A stretch of 64,000 nucleotides of DNA from Hyunsoonleella pacifica (GCF_004310335.1 NZ_SIRS01000001.1:124001-188000), one strand, 5' to 3'; shown: positions 8,956 through 18,604, counted from the first letter of the stretch. Program-made: numbers and translations. The notes: generated by a model not told the origin, from the sequence alone.

Positions 8956-11730
8956 ATGAACTACAACGATTACATCAAGGAAATCGAGGAAAGAAAAGCT
9001 CAGGGCTTACACCCAAAGCCAATCGACGGTGCAGATTTATTGAGTGAAATTATCGCTCAAATTAAGGATGAAGGTAATGCGCACAGAGAAGCGTCTCTAA
9101 ATTTCTTTATTTATAACACATTGCCAGGTACAACAAGTGCTGCAGGTGTAAAAGCAAAATTTTTAAAAGAAATTATTCTTGGTGAGTTTGTAGTAAAAGA
9201 AATAACACCAACATTTGCGTTCGAGCAGTTATCGCACATGAAAGGTGGACCGTCTATCGAGGTGTTATTAGACATTGCTTTAGAAGACGATGCAGCATTA
9301 GCAGCAGAAGCCGCTAAAGTATTAAAAACACAAGTGTTTTTATACGAAGCCGATACAGAGCGTTTAGAAAATGCTATGAAATCAGGAAACGCCCTAGCAA
9401 AAGATATTATGGAAAGCTATGCGCAAGCAGAATTCTTTACAAAGTTACCAGAGGTAGACGAAGAAATAGAAATAGTAACTTACATTGCAGGTGTTGGCGA
9501 TATTTCTACCGATTTATTATCACCAGGAGCCGATGCACACTCGCGTTCGGATAGAGAATTACACGGACAGTGTATTTTTGAGCACAACAAAGACATGCAG
9601 AAAGAAGTGTTAGCTCTTAAAGAGCAGCACCCCGATAAGCGTGTAATGCTTATTGCTGAAAAAGGGACTATGGGCGTAGGATCGTCTAGAATGTCTGGTG
9701 TAAATAACGTGGCATTATGGACAGGTATCTCATCTAGCCCATACGTACCATTTATAAACATTGCACCAGTAATAGCAGGAACAAACGGTATAGCACCAAT
9801 TTTCTTAACTACAGTAGGTGTAACAGGAGGTATAGGGATAGACCTTAAAAACTGGGTAAAGAAAAAAGACGCAGAAGGTAATACGGTTTACGATGCCGAT
9901 GGAGAGCCAGTATTAGAGCAAGTATACTCTGTAGAAACAGGAACAGTACTTACTATAAACACAAAAACTAAAAAATTATACAACGGCGATAAAGAATTAA
10001 AAGACATCTCTACAGCACTAACCCCACAAAAAATGGAGTTTATAAAAGCTGGAGGATCTTACGCTGTAGTATTTGGTAAAAAATTACAAACATTTGCTTG
10101 TAAAGCCTTAGGTATCGATGTGCCACAAGTATACGCACCATCTAAAGAAATTTCTATAGAAGGACAAGGCTTAACAGCAGTAGAGAAAATATTCAACAAA
10201 AATGCTGTAGGTACAACACCAGGCAAAACATTACATACAGGTTCTAACGTACGTGTAGAAGTAAACATTGTAGGCTCTCAGGATACTACAGGTTTAATGA
10301 CGTCGCAAGAGCTTGAAATGATGGCAGCAACAGTGGTATCGCCAATAGTAGATGCCAGTTACCAGTCTGGATGTCACACCGCTTCTGTGTGGGATGATAA
10401 GTCTAAGGCTAACATCCCAAGATTAATGAAGTTTATGAACGACTTCGGTTTAATTACAGGACGTGACCCTAAAGGTGTATATTTCCCAATGACCGATGTA
10501 ATACACAAGGTATTAAACGATATCACGGTAGACGATTGGGATATCATTATCGGTGGCGATTCGCACACACGTATGTCTAAAGGGGTAGCTTTCGGTGCCG
10601 ATTCTGGTACAGTAGCTTTAGCTTTAGCAACAGGAGAGGCTACAATGCCAATTCCAGAGTCTGTTAAAGTCACTTTTAAAGGCAACATGAGAAGTTTTAT
10701 GGACTTCCGCGATGTGGTGCACGCTACGCAGCAACAAATGTTAAAGCAATTTGGAGGTGAAAACGTATTCCAAGGACGTATTATAGAAGTTCATATTGGA
10801 ACATTAACATCAGATCAAGCCTTTACATTTACAGACTGGACAGCAGAGATGAAAGCTAAGGCGTCTATCTGTATCTCAGAAGACGATACATTAGTAGAAT
10901 CTTTAGAAATTGCAAGAGACCGTATCCAAATCATGATAGATAAAGGTATGGACAACGAAAAGCAAGTGCTTAAAGGTTTAGTAGATAAAGCAAATACCAG
11001 AATAACAGAAGTTAAAACAGGTATTAAGCCAGCATTAAAACCAGATGCAAACGCTAAGTATTATGCAGATGTGGTTATCGATTTAGATGAAATCGCAGAG
11101 CCAATGATAGCAGATCCAGATGTAAACAACGAAGACCCATCACGTCGTTATACGCACGATACTATTCGTCCATTATCATACTACGGAGGTACAAAGCAAG
11201 TCGATTTAGGTTTCATAGGGTCTTGTATGGTACACAAGGGCGATATGAAGATTTTAGCACAAATGCTAAAAAACATAGAAGCGCAACAAGGCAAAGTAGA
11301 ATTTAAAGCGCCACTAGTCGTAGCGCCACCAACATACAACATTGTAGACGAGTTAAAAGCCGAAGGCGATTGGGAAGTACTACAAAAGTACTCAGGTTTC
11401 GAGTTTGACGATAGCGCACCAAAAGGCTTAGCACGTACCAAGTACGAAAACATGCTATACCTAGAGCGTCCAGGATGTAACCTATGTATGGGTAACCAAG
11501 AAAAAGCAGAACCAGGAGATACTGTAATGGCAACCTCTACACGTTTATTCCAAGGTCGTGTGGTAAAAGATAAGGACGGTAAAAAAGGAGAATCTTTACT
11601 ATCGTCTACGCCAGTAGTAGTATTATCTACCATTTTAGGTCGTACACCAACTATGACAGAATACGAAACAGCAGTAGATGGTATCGTATTAACCAAGTTT
11701 AAACCCTCTCAAAAAGAATTAGTTATCTAA
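8956..11730 (+). CDS. acnB: bifunctional aconitate hydratase 2 / 2-methylisocitrate dehydratase
   Basis: AcnB interconverts citrate and isocitrate in the TCA cycle and can dehydrate 2-methylcitrate derivatives in propionate breakdown. Length (924 aa) fits the family. The N-terminal HEAT-like domain is followed by the swivel domain and the catalytic iron-sulfur domains. The three cluster ligands are visible: C757 in GSCMVHKG and C841, C844 in PGCNLCMGNQ. GSSRMSGVN lies in the swivel region. Base composition is richer in G+C than the flanks, with a biased codon set as expected for a highly expressed gene. A second, unrelated aconitase lies 1.4 kb downstream. A weak promoter-like TATTTTG sits at 8907-8913. 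Confidence 0.97.
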   Translation: MNYNDYIKEIEERKAQGLHPKPIDGADLLSEIIAQIKDEGNAHREASLNFFIYNTLPGTTSAAGVKAKFLKEIILGEFVVKEITPTFAFEQLSHMKGGPSIEVLLDIALEDDAALAAEAAKVLKTQVFLYEADTERLENAMKSGNALAKDIMESYAQAEFFTKLPEVDEEIEIVTYIAGVGDISTDLLSPGADAHSRSDRELHGQCIFEHNKDMQKEVLALKEQHPDKRVMLIAEKGTMGVGSSRMSGVNNVALWTGISSSPYVPFINIAPVIAGTNGIAPIFLTTVGVTGGIGIDLKNWVKKKDAEGNTVYDADGEPVLEQVYSVETGTVLTINTKTKKLYNGDKELKDISTALTPQKMEFIKAGGSYAVVFGKKLQTFACKALGIDVPQVYAPSKEISIEGQGLTAVEKIFNKNAVGTTPGKTLHTGSNVRVEVNIVGSQDTTGLMTSQELEMMAATVVSPIVDASYQSGCHTASVWDDKSKANIPRLMKFMNDFGLITGRDPKGVYFPMTDVIHKVLNDITVDDWDIIIGGDSHTRMSKGVAFGADSGTVALALATGEATMPIPESVKVTFKGNMRSFMDFRDVVHATQQQMLKQFGGENVFQGRIIEVHIGTLTSDQAFTFTDWTAEMKAKASICISEDDTLVESLEIARDRIQIMIDKGMDNEKQVLKGLVDKANTRITEVKTGIKPALKPDANAKYYADVVIDLDEIAEPMIADPDVNNEDPSRRYTHDTIRPLSYYGGTKQVDLGFIGSCMVHKGDMKILAQMLKNIEAQQGKVEFKAPLVVAPPTYNIVDELKAEGDWEVLQKYSGFEFDDSAPKGLARTKYENMLYLERPGCNLCMGNQEKAEPGDTVMATSTRLFQGRVVKDKDGKKGESLLSSTPVVVLSTILGRTPTMTEYETAVDGIVLTKFKPSQKELVI

Positions 11731-11755
11731 TTTTAACTTGAGAATACACATACTG

Positions 11756-11786
11756 AAAAGCCTAAGCGTAATGCTTAGGCTTTTTT
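11756..11786 (+). terminator. Rho-independent terminator of acnB
   Basis: Ten-base stem AAGCCTAAGC / GCTTAGGCTT, loop GTAAT, then T4. It lies 26 bases after the acnB stop, between convergent genes, and the A-rich left arm may let it work in both directions. Confidence 0.88.
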
Positions 11787-11797
11787 ATGCTTTGGAT

Positions 11798-11998
11798 TTA
11801 TTTTGCTATTCGTTTTTTCATTAAACAATAATTACAAGCTTTGTGCATAGTATATTCAATTTTATGCTCCTGTAACAACTTTGCAATTATTTTCATTGTT
11901 TCATCTTCGTTAAGACCAATAGTTGCTCCAAGATCTATTTCGTTAAGTAAACCATCATTTATAATAAATGTATCTAAATATCTTTTTTTATAGTTCAT
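11798..11998 (-). CDS. small hypothetical protein (66 aa), coupled to the methyltransferase
   Basis: A 66-residue soluble protein starting MNYKKRYLDTF. The middle is predicted helical and could be a small helix-turn-helix-like unit (IGLNEDETMKIIAKLLQEHK). A CNYC motif near the end could bind metal or form a disulfide. Its start lies inside the end of the upstream methyltransferase gene (11-base overlap), so the two are surely co-transcribed and probably translationally coupled. I do not recognise a family. Its stop is next to the acnB terminator. Confidence 0.6.
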   Translation of the reverse strand: MNYKKRYLDTFIINDGLLNEIDLGATIGLNEDETMKIIAKLLQEHKIEYTMHKACNYCLMKKRIAK

Positions 11999-12824
11999 AC
12001 GGTAATTTTTTTGTTGCTATCATTATGTGAGGACTAAAAGCTAAAAGTGCATCATCAGTCTCGGTTATATTTAAGAGTTGCAATAAAGTTTCTTTTCTAT
12101 TACTATTAGCCATACTTAGAAAAAAATCTTTATCTAACCATGTTATTCCCTCTACAGCATGTAGGTTAATATGATGTAGCTGTTGATTAATAAACTCTTC
12201 TTTGAGCTGTTCTGGCCTATGATAATATGCTTCAGCTAAAATCCACGGGAACTCATTAGGTTGATGATGTAAACCTGTTGTTAATTCTTCTCTGCACATA
12301 TTAAGAAATGGCTTTTTATGGATATAACCATTTAACAAACCAACTAACGTTGATGCTGTATAATTAATCGCAAAACCTAAAATTATACCATTATTTTTTA
12401 AGATGCGTTTGGCTTCTTTTATACACAATGCCCTATCTTCTCTTTTTTGAAGATGATATAGGGGGCCATGTAGTATTATAAGGTCGGCAAAGTTGTTAGG
12501 GAACTCTAGTTTTCTTGCCTCTCCATAGTTTACGGTAAATTTGTTCTTTAATTTATGAGCTCTATTTTGAGCTAGTTTTATGTGTTTATTAATGGGATCA
12601 ACTAAGTGTATTAGATGTCCTTTTTTTGCAAGCCACTCGGCGTATTTTCCTGTACCTCCTCCAACATCTATTATTGTTGAGCATTGTTTTGGAATATACT
12701 TTTCTATGAGAGTTTTATTCCTTTCAAACTCAAAAACTCCCATACCTTGATTTAGTCTTGTTTCTTCTGATGAATTATTATAAAATTGTTCTATACTCTT
12801 ATTTATTAACTGTTTTTTATTCAT
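11988..12824 (-). CDS. class I SAM-dependent methyltransferase
   Basis: A Rossmann-type methyltransferase. Motif I is IIDVGGGTGKYAEWL near the N-terminus, the acidic SAM-ribose residue is in HLVDP, and motif IV resembles DLIILHGPLYHL, followed by an AKRILKNNG segment. I chose the ATG at 12824 (MNKKQLINKS), because the longer frame from 12854 adds only ten unconserved-looking residues. The substrate cannot be read from sequence. Domain order and the wet, helical C-terminal cap resemble small-molecule methyltransferases of the methyltransferase-11/25 type. It sits with the 66-aa gene on the minus strand between the two aconitases. Confidence 0.85.
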   Translation of the reverse strand: MNKKQLINKSIEQFYNNSSEETRLNQGMGVFEFERNKTLIEKYIPKQCSTIIDVGGGTGKYAEWLAKKGHLIHLVDPINKHIKLAQNRAHKLKNKFTVNYGEARKLEFPNNFADLIILHGPLYHLQKREDRALCIKEAKRILKNNGIILGFAINYTASTLVGLLNGYIHKKPFLNMCREELTTGLHHQPNEFPWILAEAYYHRPEQLKEEFINQQLHHINLHAVEGITWLDKDFFLSMANSNRKETLLQLLNITETDDALLAFSPHIMIATKKLPYEL

Positions 12825-12854
12825 TATTGTCTGTTTTTTAATCACATTTAACAA

Positions 12855-13179
12855 AGCATCAATGCTGGTATAGCTTTTTTTGTGATCTTTATTTTTAAGT
12901 TTTTAGTGAAAAATGAATGTGTCTATCTATGCATTAAAAAACAAGAAGATGTTATAATGCAATTTTTACTCTTTTTTAAGAGTTGTCTTTCTTGAAAAGA
13001 CTCAGATAGTATGTAATGAAAAATATAACAGACTGTAAAGATATAAATTACGGATCGATTTTTCTAAAAGTTGTTTTTAACTATGAAATTTATGTGTTAT
13101 CTCTTTTTCAATACCTTACATATTTTCGTATCTTAGAGAGCGTTAAAAAGAAACTAAAAATTAAATAAAATAAATTTCT
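12855..13179. other. intergenic region between the methyltransferase and the second aconitase
   Basis: About 325 AT-rich bases holding the divergent promoters. Two small hairpins lie side by side: ACTCTT/AAGAGT at 12968-12983 and GTCTTT/AAAGAC at 12984-13000. TATTTTCG at 13121-13128 is one base off the TAnnTTTG box and could serve the aconitase gene. No reading frame of interest was seen. Confidence 0.4.
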
Positions 13180-15447
13180 ATGACATTCGATATTGATATG
13201 ATAAAAGGCGTTTACGCAAGAATGAAAGAACGTGTAGATGCTGCTCGAGAAGTTGTTGGTAAGCCACTAACACTTTCAGAAAAAATATTATATAATCACT
13301 TATGGGATGGTACTCCAACCAAAGCCTTTGTAAGAGGAAAAGATTATGTGGATTTTGCGCCAGATAGAATCGCATGTCAAGATGCAACAGCACAAATGGC
13401 TTTGTTGCAATTTATGCAAGCTGGAAAAGATAAAGTAGCAGTACCAACAACTGTGCATTGCGATCACTTAATACAAGCTAAAGAAGGTGCAGCAAAAGAT
13501 TTAAAACATGCCAATACAGTAAGTAGTGAAGTTTTTAACTTTTTAGAATCTGTATCTAATAAATATGGTATAGGATTCTGGAAACCAGGTGCAGGAATCA
13601 TCCATCAAGTTGTATTAGAAAATTATGCTTTCCCAGGAGGGATGATGATTGGTACAGACTCGCATACGGTAAATGCAGGAGGTTTGGGCATGGTGGCCAT
13701 TGGTGTTGGTGGAGCAGATGCAGTAGATGTGATGGCAGGTATGGCGTGGGAATTAAAATTTCCAAAGTTAATAGGCGTTAAGTTAACAGGAAAACTATCG
13801 GGATGGACAGCACCAAAAGACGTGATTTTAAAAGTTGCAGAAATCCTAACGGTAAAAGGAGGAACAGGAGCCATTGTTGAATATTTTGGACCAGGAGCAT
13901 TAGCCATGTCTTGTACTGGAAAAGGTACCATCTGTAATATGGGAGCAGAGATAGGTGCAACCACATCAACTTTTGGATATGACGATTCAATGGATAGGTA
14001 TTTACGTGCTACAGATAGAGAAGGTGTTGCTGATGCTGCTAACGAAGTGGCAGCTTATTTAACTGCTGATGCTGAGGTTTATGAAAATCCAGAGCAGTAT
14101 TTTGATCAAGTTATAGAGATTAATTTATCGGAACTAGGCCCATTATTAAATGGCCCGTTTACGCCAGATTTATCTACAACAGTGGGTTCAGCAATGACAA
14201 AAAAAGCTAGTGATAACGAATGGCCGATAAAAGTAGAGTGGGGCTTGATTGGGTCTTGTACTAATTCCTCGTACGAAGATTTATCCAGGGCAGCCTCAAT
14301 AGCACAACAAGCATTAGATAAGAATTTAAAAACAAAAGCAGAATTTGGTATTAATCCAGGATCTGAACAAGTGCGTTTTACTGCTGAGCGTGACGGTATT
14401 TTACAAGTTTTTGAAAAATTAGATGCTACCATATTTACCAATGCCTGTGGACCTTGTATTGGCCAATGGGCACGATACTCCGATCCTAAAAATGCACCAA
14501 AAAATAGTATCGTACATTCATTCAATAGAAACTTTGCGAAGCGTGCAGATGGAAATCCAAATACACATGCATTTGTAGCCTCTCCCGAAATTACAGCAGC
14601 AATAGCTATTGCAGGACGCTTGGATTTTAATCCGATGACGGATAAACTCATTAATGAGAATGGGGAACAAGTGATGCTAGATGAACCTACAGGATGGGAA
14701 TTACCTCCAAAAGGTTTTGAGGTTGAGGAAAATGGGTATTTAGCTCCTGAAGAGGATGGTAGCCACGTAAATGTTGTAGTTAAAGAAGATTCAGAACGTT
14801 TGCAATTGTTAACTCCGTTTGTGCCTTTAGGAGACACTATTACAGGAGCAAAATTATTAATAAAAGCCTTTGGTAAGTGTACAACAGACCATATTTCTAT
14901 GGCTGGACCATGGTTGCGTTTTAGAGGACATTTAGATAACATAGCCAATAATACCTTAATTGGAGCAGTTAATGCTTTTAATAAAAAAACAAACTTTGTT
15001 AAAAATCAATTAACCGGGGATTATGGTGGTGTACCAGACGTGCAACGTGCTTATAAAGCAGCAGGTATTAAAACTATTGTGGTAGGAGATCACAATTATG
15101 GAGAAGGCTCTTCTAGGGAGCATGCAGCAATGCAACCACGTCACTTAGGGGTAGCAGCAGTAATTGTAAAGTCGTTTGCACGTATCCATGAAACCAACCT
15201 AAAAAAACAAGGGATGCTAGGATTAACGTTTGCTAACGAAAATGATTATGATTTAATTCAGGAAGATGATACATTCAACTTTATAGATTTAAATGAATTT
15301 GCACCAGATAAGCAGTTAACATTGGAAGTTGTACATGCAGATGGTAGTAAGGATACTATTAAATTAAACCATACCTACAACGCAGCGCAAATAGCATGGT
15401 ATCATGAAGGTTCTGCGTTAAATCTTATAAAGAAGCAAAACGCTTAA
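13180..15447 (+). CDS. acn: aconitate hydratase, mitochondrial type
   Basis: A 755-residue aconitase of the ACO2-like type, with the three alpha/beta/alpha domains first and the swivel domain last. This is the opposite order to AcnB. Cluster ligands are C360 in IGSCTNSS and C423, C426 in ACGPCIG. Substrate-loop signatures HCDHLI, GTDSHT and EGSSREHAA are present. It catalyses citrate-isocitrate conversion in the TCA cycle. It is monocistronic: it ends in a bidirectional terminator, and the gene before it is divergent. Sequence composition resembles other highly expressed genes. AcnA/IRP-like enzymes are longer (about 890 residues), so the symbol acnA would be loose. Confidence 0.96.
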   Translation: MTFDIDMIKGVYARMKERVDAAREVVGKPLTLSEKILYNHLWDGTPTKAFVRGKDYVDFAPDRIACQDATAQMALLQFMQAGKDKVAVPTTVHCDHLIQAKEGAAKDLKHANTVSSEVFNFLESVSNKYGIGFWKPGAGIIHQVVLENYAFPGGMMIGTDSHTVNAGGLGMVAIGVGGADAVDVMAGMAWELKFPKLIGVKLTGKLSGWTAPKDVILKVAEILTVKGGTGAIVEYFGPGALAMSCTGKGTICNMGAEIGATTSTFGYDDSMDRYLRATDREGVADAANEVAAYLTADAEVYENPEQYFDQVIEINLSELGPLLNGPFTPDLSTTVGSAMTKKASDNEWPIKVEWGLIGSCTNSSYEDLSRAASIAQQALDKNLKTKAEFGINPGSEQVRFTAERDGILQVFEKLDATIFTNACGPCIGQWARYSDPKNAPKNSIVHSFNRNFAKRADGNPNTHAFVASPEITAAIAIAGRLDFNPMTDKLINENGEQVMLDEPTGWELPPKGFEVEENGYLAPEEDGSHVNVVVKEDSERLQLLTPFVPLGDTITGAKLLIKAFGKCTTDHISMAGPWLRFRGHLDNIANNTLIGAVNAFNKKTNFVKNQLTGDYGGVPDVQRAYKAAGIKTIVVGDHNYGEGSSREHAAMQPRHLGVAAVIVKSFARIHETNLKKQGMLGLTFANENDYDLIQEDDTFNFIDLNEFAPDKQLTLEVVHADGSKDTIKLNHTYNAAQIAWYHEGSALNLIKKQNA

Positions 15448-15470
15448 TATTTACAAGACGATAGAAAATT

Positions 15471-15499
15471 AAAAAATCCAGCTACATGCTGGATTTTTT
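15471..15499. terminator. bidirectional terminator between acn and the NYN gene
   Basis: Stem AAAAAATCCAGC / GCTGGATTTTTT with loop TACAT. The A6 arm and T6 arm make it usable from both sides, as fits the convergent gene pair. Confidence 0.9.
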
Positions 15500-15517
15500 G
15501 TTTTTAATATAAAAATG

Positions 15518-16297
15518 TTAAGGTTTAGTACGTCTTCCACTATGTTTTTGTTTTTCCTTATTTTTAATATAGATATGTTTATATCTGCTGTTATTTGGTG
15601 CATTACGCTCCTCTATATCAAACTTTCCAGTAGATTTTATCAAAGGTGTTAGTTTTTGAAAGCCATAGTTTCTAGAATCAAAATTAGGGCGTTTTTTCTG
15701 TATTAAACTGCCAATATCACCAAGGAATGCCCAACCATCTTCATCAGAGAGATCTTCAATAGATGATTTTATCAAATTAATTTCTTTTGCAGTAATAGTA
15801 TCTACTGATGGTTTTTTAGATGTTTTATGGTCATCATCGGTATCACTATCATCTTTTTCATTATCCCTACTTTTCAAAATTTCAATATAAATAAACTTAT
15901 CACAAGCCACTATAAATGGATTTGGTGTTTTCTTTTCCCCAATACCAATCACTTGCATACGAGCTTCTCTAAGTCTTGTAGCCAAACGTGTAAAATCACT
16001 ATCACTAGAAACCAAGCAGAACCCTTCAACTTTATTGGAATATAAAATATCCATAGCATCAATTATCATGGCAGAGTCTGTAGCGTTTTTTCCAATAGTA
16101 TAACTATATTGTTGTATAGGCGTAATAGCATTTTCAAGTAATACTTTTTTCCATTTGTTTAAGTTTGGTTTGGTCCAGTCTCCATAAATACGCTTTATAG
16201 TGGGGTTGCCGTATTTTGCAATTTCTTCCATCATCTCTTTTACATTACCCGCAGGTATGTTATCTCCATCAATTAAAACAGCAAGGTTAATATTCAT
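15518..16297 (-). CDS. NYN domain (PIN-like) protein with C-terminal OST-HTH/LOTUS domain
   Basis: Residues 1-145 form a LabA/DUF88-type NYN domain with acidic residues expected for a metal-dependent RNase fold: D10 and D12 in VLIDGDN, an Asp in NATDSAMIID, and SSDSDF near 97-102. After a charged linker, residues 165-245 look like an OST-HTH/LOTUS RNA-binding domain (ED-GWAFLGDIGSLI, FDSRNYGFQKLTPLI). Together they suggest an RNA-processing or RNA-binding role in the cytoplasm; the target is unknown. It is a single gene with a TAAGTTTG box 51 bases upstream. Confidence 0.88.
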   Translation of the reverse strand: MNINLAVLIDGDNIPAGNVKEMMEEIAKYGNPTIKRIYGDWTKPNLNKWKKVLLENAITPIQQYSYTIGKNATDSAMIIDAMDILYSNKVEGFCLVSSDSDFTRLATRLREARMQVIGIGEKKTPNPFIVACDKFIYIEILKSRDNEKDDSDTDDDHKTSKKPSVDTITAKEINLIKSSIEDLSDEDGWAFLGDIGSLIQKKRPNFDSRNYGFQKLTPLIKSTGKFDIEERNAPNNSRYKHIYIKNKEKQKHSGRRTKP

Positions 16298-16347
16298 AAT
16301 AAGTATTTAAAATTAGCCTCCAAGTTACAGGATAGTTATGCCAGAAC

Positions 16348-16355
16348 CAAACTTA
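16348..16355 (-). promoter_or_regulatory. -7 box of the NYN gene promoter
   Basis: On the minus strand this reads TAAGTTTG, an exact TAnnTTTG match, about 50 bases before the start codon. No TTG at the ideal -33 spacing, so it is only a partial promoter match. Confidence 0.4.
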
Positions 16356-16504
16356 TGACGGATTTATTAAAAACATAAAATCATTAAAATATGTATTTAT
16401 ATCATGAGTTTATTTTCATATTGTTTAAAAATTAATGATATTTTAATAATATGATAAAAGTCATAATTAATATTTAGGGTTCTCTTTAATTTTACCACAA
16501 CAAA

Positions 16505-17302
16505 ATGATTGTAAAGAATGAAATTGATGAAGTTTCATTTTTAGAGAAATCACAAACTTTAAAACTGGTAAGCATGATACCTAAAAAGAACCCAGAATTA
16601 GAGGTGGGCCGGAATAGCAGCCTTTATTTCGCTATCGGACTTAATATTATGTTATTTATTTCGTGGCAAGCCATTGAATATAAAACATACGAAGAGGAAG
16701 CAGTGGTATTAGATGTACTAGTAATGGATACTGAAATTGATGAGGAAATTCCATTGGTAAGTATAAATACACCACCACCACCTCCGCCGCCTGTTGTAAT
16801 GCAAGAGACAGTACAGATTGTTGAAGATACTGAAGAAATAGAAGAAACTGTTTTTGAAAGCACAGAAACAAGTCAGGATGATTTAATTAGTGATAACGTA
16901 ATACGTGTTGAAGATGTTAATGTAGGACAAATAGAAGAGGAAGTTGAGGTGCCATTTGCTTTAATTGAAGATATTCCTTTATTTCCTGGATGCGAAAAAG
17001 TTAAAAAATCTCAGCGTCGTAAGTGCTTTCAAGAAAAAATGAATGCACACGTATCAAAAAATTTTAACTATCCTGAAATGGCATTAGATATGGAAATATC
17101 AGGACGCGTTTTTGTAATCTTTGTTATAGCTCCAGATGGACGAATTACGAAGATTAGAACAAGAGGTCCAGATAAAATATTGGAAGAAGAGGCATATCGT
17201 ATAGTAAGTTTATTGCCAACAATGATTCCAGGAAAGCAGAGAGGAAAACCCGTAAGTGTACCATTTAGTTTGCCTATTAATTTTAAAATGGCAGAACAAT
17301 AA
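16505..17302 (+). CDS. TonB-like energy transducer
   Basis: TonB links the inner-membrane proton-motive force to outer-membrane receptors. A single membrane anchor lies at about 39-57, after a long cytoplasmic N-terminus. A short proline stretch (TPPPPPPPVV) and an acidic linker span the periplasm, and residues 170-265 form the TonB C-terminal domain (YPEMALDMEISGRVFVIF, INFKM at the end). No exbB/exbD genes are adjacent. The gene stands alone and ends at a strong terminator. Two TonB-dependent receptors elsewhere in the window are possible partners, but many others must exist in the genome. Confidence 0.92.
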   Translation: MIVKNEIDEVSFLEKSQTLKLVSMIPKKNPELEVGRNSSLYFAIGLNIMLFISWQAIEYKTYEEEAVVLDVLVMDTEIDEEIPLVSINTPPPPPPPVVMQETVQIVEDTEEIEETVFESTETSQDDLISDNVIRVEDVNVGQIEEEVEVPFALIEDIPLFPGCEKVKKSQRRKCFQEKMNAHVSKNFNYPEMALDMEISGRVFVIFVIAPDGRITKIRTRGPDKILEEEAYRIVSLLPTMIPGKQRGKPVSVPFSLPINFKMAEQ

Positions 17303-17357
17303 AACAAATTCATAACAAGCTTTTTTAGGGTTAATACCCAGTTATCATGTTTGGACG

Positions 17358-17396
17358 GTTAAGGATACTTTATTATAAAGTATCCTTAACTTTTTT
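17358..17396 (+). terminator. strong terminator after the TonB gene
   Basis: Perfect 15-bp stem GTTAAGGATACTTTA / TAAAGTATCCTTAAC with a three-base loop, followed by T6. Confidence 0.93.
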
Positions 17397-17446
17397 ATGC
17401 CTGTTTACTCTAGTTTAAAAGAAAACTACAATTCAGTATCTATTTT

Positions 17447-17506
17447 TTACAGTTCGGTCAGTTCAATTTTAAAAACGTGTGCTTTGATGTGATATTTGAA
17501 CTGTAA
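17447..17506. promoter_or_regulatory. candidate LytTR-regulator sites upstream of the DUF2141-LytS-LytTR operon
   Basis: TTACAGTTC at 17447-17455 and its exact reverse complement GAACTGTAA at 17498-17506 bracket the promoter region. A further CAGTTCAA lies at 17459-17466. ACAGTTC-like half-sites resemble known LytTR targets such as the AgrA element ACAGTTAAG. Because a LytTR regulator is encoded in the same operon, autoregulation is a reasonable inference. Confidence 0.4.
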
Positions 17507-17523
17507 TTAAAAATAGAACAGTC

Positions 17524-17949
17524 ATGCAACAACTTATTAAAATTATCTGCTTCATCGTAATTAGTACATCACTTTCGTTTGCACAAGAAATTATTGAAAA
17601 TAATGTAACTGTAACAATTTCTAATCTAGAAAGTAATGATGGAAAAGTTTTTATATCACTTTATAATTCTGAAGGAAGCTTTTTAGCAAAAGGATATCAA
17701 TCAACTGTTTCAGAAATAAAAAACAACAGTTGTGAAGTGGTGTTTAAAAACATACCAAACGGAACCTATGCAGTGTCTTTTTATCATGATGAAAACAGTA
17801 ATAACAAAATGGATACAGGTATGTTTGGTATTCCTAAAGAAGATTATGGATGTTCTAATAATGCAAAGGGATTTATGGGGCCACCAAAATGGAAAGATGC
17901 CAAATTCACAATCAATAACGAATCAGTAACACAACATATAACATTATAA
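17524..17949 (+). CDS. DUF2141 domain protein, exported
   Basis: A 141-residue protein with a signal peptide (ends SLSFAQ) and a single DUF2141 domain. It contains the family's characteristic FYHDENSNNKMDTGMFG and PKEDYGCSNNA stretches. The fold is probably a beta-sandwich in the periplasm or cell surface; the family's function is not known. It is the first gene of an operon that continues with a TPR protein, a LytS-type kinase, a 2TM protein and a LytTR regulator, with a 10-base gap to the next gene. Confidence 0.88.
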   Translation: MQQLIKIICFIVISTSLSFAQEIIENNVTVTISNLESNDGKVFISLYNSEGSFLAKGYQSTVSEIKNNSCEVVFKNIPNGTYAVSFYHDENSNNKMDTGMFGIPKEDYGCSNNAKGFMGPPKWKDAKFTINNESVTQHITL

Positions 17950-17959
17950 CATTGAAATC

Positions 17960-18583
17960 ATGAAACAATTATTCATTATTGCCACACTTTTAATTTCGGT
18001 AATGGCAACAGCACAAACCAATTATGAAAAAGGAATGCAAAAAGCATTTGAGCTATGGGGAGAAAATAAACCATCAGAAGCTGCTAATATGTTTGAGCGT
18101 ATTGCATCTGCAGAGCCAGACAATTGGTTACCTCCATATTGGGCAGCACAAATAAATATAGTTACCAGTTTTGGAGAACAGGATAAGGATAAACTGGCGG
18201 CTAAATTAAAAAAAGGACAGGATTTATTGAATGACGCTACAGCTATTTCAAAAAATAACCCTGAGATAATGGTAATGCAAGCTCTACTGCATACAGCTTG
18301 GATAGCATCAGATGGAGCTACTTATGGTATGACGTTATCTCCTAAAGTAATAGAATTATATGCTAAAGCTGAAGCAATTGCACCAGATAATCCTAGAGTT
18401 ATATTATCCAAAGCAGAGTGGAATATAGGTAGCGCTAAATATTTTGGGCAAGATACAGCACCATTTTGTAAAGACTTAGAACGCGCCTTAGAACTTTTTG
18501 CTAAATTTAAAGCAGAAACGGAATTTCATCCCAAATGGGGTAAGGATCGCGTTGAGGAGTTACTAAAATCGTGTAAACAGTAA
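17960..18583 (+). CDS. exported TPR-like protein (207 aa)
   Basis: Signal peptide MKQLFIIATLLISVMATAQ, then an all-helical protein built of TPR-like pairs (YEKGMQKAFELWGENKPSEA, EAIAPDNPRVILSKAEW). It is probably periplasmic. It sits 10 bases after the DUF2141 gene and 21 bases before the LytS kinase, so it belongs to the same transcript and may take part in sensing. No enzymatic motif is seen. Its exact role is unknown. Confidence 0.75.
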   Translation: MKQLFIIATLLISVMATAQTNYEKGMQKAFELWGENKPSEAANMFERIASAEPDNWLPPYWAAQINIVTSFGEQDKDKLAAKLKKGQDLLNDATAISKNNPEIMVMQALLHTAWIASDGATYGMTLSPKVIELYAKAEAIAPDNPRVILSKAEWNIGSAKYFGQDTAPFCKDLERALELFAKFKAETEFHPKWGKDRVEELLKSCKQ

Positions 18584-18604
18584 ATTTTTGCAATAAAACG
18601 TATC

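Noticed and set aside
11181-11696. Open frame of 171 codons antisense to acnB
   Set aside because: Same cause: the antisense shadow of a strongly codon-biased gene. The sense frame carries the iron-sulfur ligands.
14106-14948. Long open frame (280 codons) antisense to the second aconitase gene
   Set aside because: It mirrors the codon pattern of a highly biased gene; the sense frame has full family motifs, the antisense product has no recognisable domain or start context.
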